Assembly (NCBI RefSeq): GCF_010729105.1
Contig: NZ_AP022573.1
Coordinates: forward strand, 2,604,001 to 2,668,000
Direction: 5' to 3'
Length of the DNA: 64,000 bases
From: Mycobacterium saskatchewanense
GTDB taxonomy: Bacteria > Actinomycetota > Actinomycetes > Mycobacteriales > Mycobacteriaceae
Made by a program: the position numbers and the translations under genes. This document shows positions 63,302-64,000 of this stretch, in pieces (the stretch's first letter is position 1; the number at the start of each line of letters is the position of its first letter). The notes beneath the pieces are model-generated. The model had not been told where the DNA came from. It worked only from the letters and a program-made list of their open reading frames with translations, and did no database searches.

Positions 63302-64000
63302 GTGATCGACTCATTGTTCTCTGTGGCCGGCAAGGTCATCCTGGTGACCGGTGGTAGCCGCGGGCTGGGCAAAGCGATGAGCCTGGGTCTGGCGGAGCGT
63401 GGCGCCAGAGTGATCGTTGCCAGTCGCAACCTGGATAGCTGCGGGAGCGTGGTGAGCCAGATCCGCGATAGTCAGGGCCACGCTGCGGCCGTCGCGTGCC
63501 ATGTCGCCGACTGGGACTCACTCGATGAGGTCGTCGACGCTGCCGTCGCGCAATGGGGGCGCCTAGACGGGTTGGTCAACAATGCCGGAATGAGTCCGCT
63601 GGCGCCGTCGCTGGTTGAAACCTCGGAACGGTTGTTCGACAAGGTGATTGGGGTCAACCTAAAAGGGCCTACACGCCTGACTGCGCTGGCTGCAGAGGCG
63701 ATGCGGAGCACCGGTGGCGGATCCATCGTCAACATCAGCTCGTTTGCCTCGGTGCGACCGACCCCGGTGGCCACCGTGTACTCGTCGGCGAAGGCGGGCT
63801 TGAATGCGCTGACGAAGGCCGCTGCCCTGGAATACGCCGGGGCAGGCGTACGGGTCAACGGCATCGTCTGCGGCACCTTCGACACGGATGCCACCGCAGG
63901 GTTGGTGGGCGATCCTGACCTGCTACCTGAAGTGGTGCGGCGCATCGCCTTGGGACGAGTCGGTCGTCCCGACGAGGTCGTCGGCGGGGTCGTCTATCTA
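63302..64000 (+). CDS. short-chain dehydrogenase/reductase (3' end beyond window)
   Basis: A partial SDR of 233 codons, open to the window end. TGGSRGLGKAMS binds NAD(P), NNAGMSP follows, then Ser in NISSFAS and the catalytic pair YSSAK; VGRPDEVVGGVVYL near the edge is the usual C-terminal part, so only about 20 residues are missing. The GTG at 63302 gives VIDSLFSVAGKVILVTGG. Likely a glucose/ribitol-type or 3-oxoacyl reductase-like enzyme; substrate unknown. Confidence 0.85.
   Translation, partial: MIDSLFSVAGKVILVTGGSRGLGKAMSLGLAERGARVIVASRNLDSCGSVVSQIRDSQGHAAAVACHVADWDSLDEVVDAAVAQWGRLDGLVNNAGMSPLAPSLVETSERLFDKVIGVNLKGPTRLTALAAEAMRSTGGGSIVNISSFASVRPTPVATVYSSAKAGLNALTKAAALEYAGAGVRVNGIVCGTFDTDATAGLVGDPDLLPEVVRRIALGRVGRPDEVVGGVVYL

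Overview
The window is high-GC DNA from a mycobacterium, most likely a slow-growing non-tuberculous species. Gene order and protein sequences follow the M. tuberculosis Rv0923c-Rv0975c segment, read here in reverse and recalled from memory. Typical mycobacterial genes are present: perM, the Rv0954 family, a PPE protein, ligD with Ku, UvrD1, several F420-dependent LLM oxidoreductases and KstR-type operators. It differs from M. tuberculosis in keeping cobF and a full-length fpg2, and in carrying several inserted blocks.

Layout. 1-6.8 kb: acyl-CoA catabolism operon (fadE13-accD2-accA2-fadE12-echA7); echA7 carries an in-frame duplicated palindromic repeat. 6.9-9.2 kb: DUF1707 protein, aldo/keto reductase, aquaporin. 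9.2-17.3 kb, minus strand: Rv0954-like protein, perM, purN, purH, MoxR-type ATPase, VWA protein. 17.5-22 kb: KstR-boxed LLM oxidoreductase, thiolase-like protein, sucCD. 22.3-29 kb: M23 peptidase, small membrane protein, uvrD1, chorismate mutase behind an apparent aromatic-amino-acid attenuator, a four-copy 56-bp repeat, and pgi. 29-36 kb: SDR, fpg2, cobF, AurF-like diiron oxygenase with FAD oxidoreductase, STAS/ATPase regulator, second KstR-boxed LLM oxidoreductase. 36.2-41.8 kb: accessory islet (PPK2 kinase, orphan PPE, YoaK-family protein, methyltransferase) with long non-coding gaps. 41.9-52.1 kb: FAH-MBL fusion and ligD, then a four-gene polyol operon, then mku. 52.1-55.2 kb: pstS3-pstC2-pstA1. 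55.4-60.8 kb: SDR, Rv0926c-like protein, mntH, GGCT-PGH fusion, LLM oxidoreductase. 60.8-64 kb: tRNA-Arg(CCT), a dead IS481-like element, a broken AbiEii toxin gene and an SDR running off the end.

The best candidate for something undescribed is the leader of the chorismate mutase gene (26483-26630). A promoter-like pair places the transcription start at a GTG that opens a 19-residue peptide with codons Phe-Phe-Tyr-Gly-Tyr. That is followed by a hairpin overlapping those codons and then a canonical stem plus U-tract terminator. This is the architecture of ribosome-mediated attenuation, on a gene whose product leads to Phe and Tyr.

Other points of interest are the separation of the two NHEJ genes by a polyol operon, the pst locus without an adjacent ATPase plus a PstS-like relic nearby, a probable small ORF coupled to the STAS/ATPase gene behind a SigF-like promoter, and the decayed island next to the tRNA.
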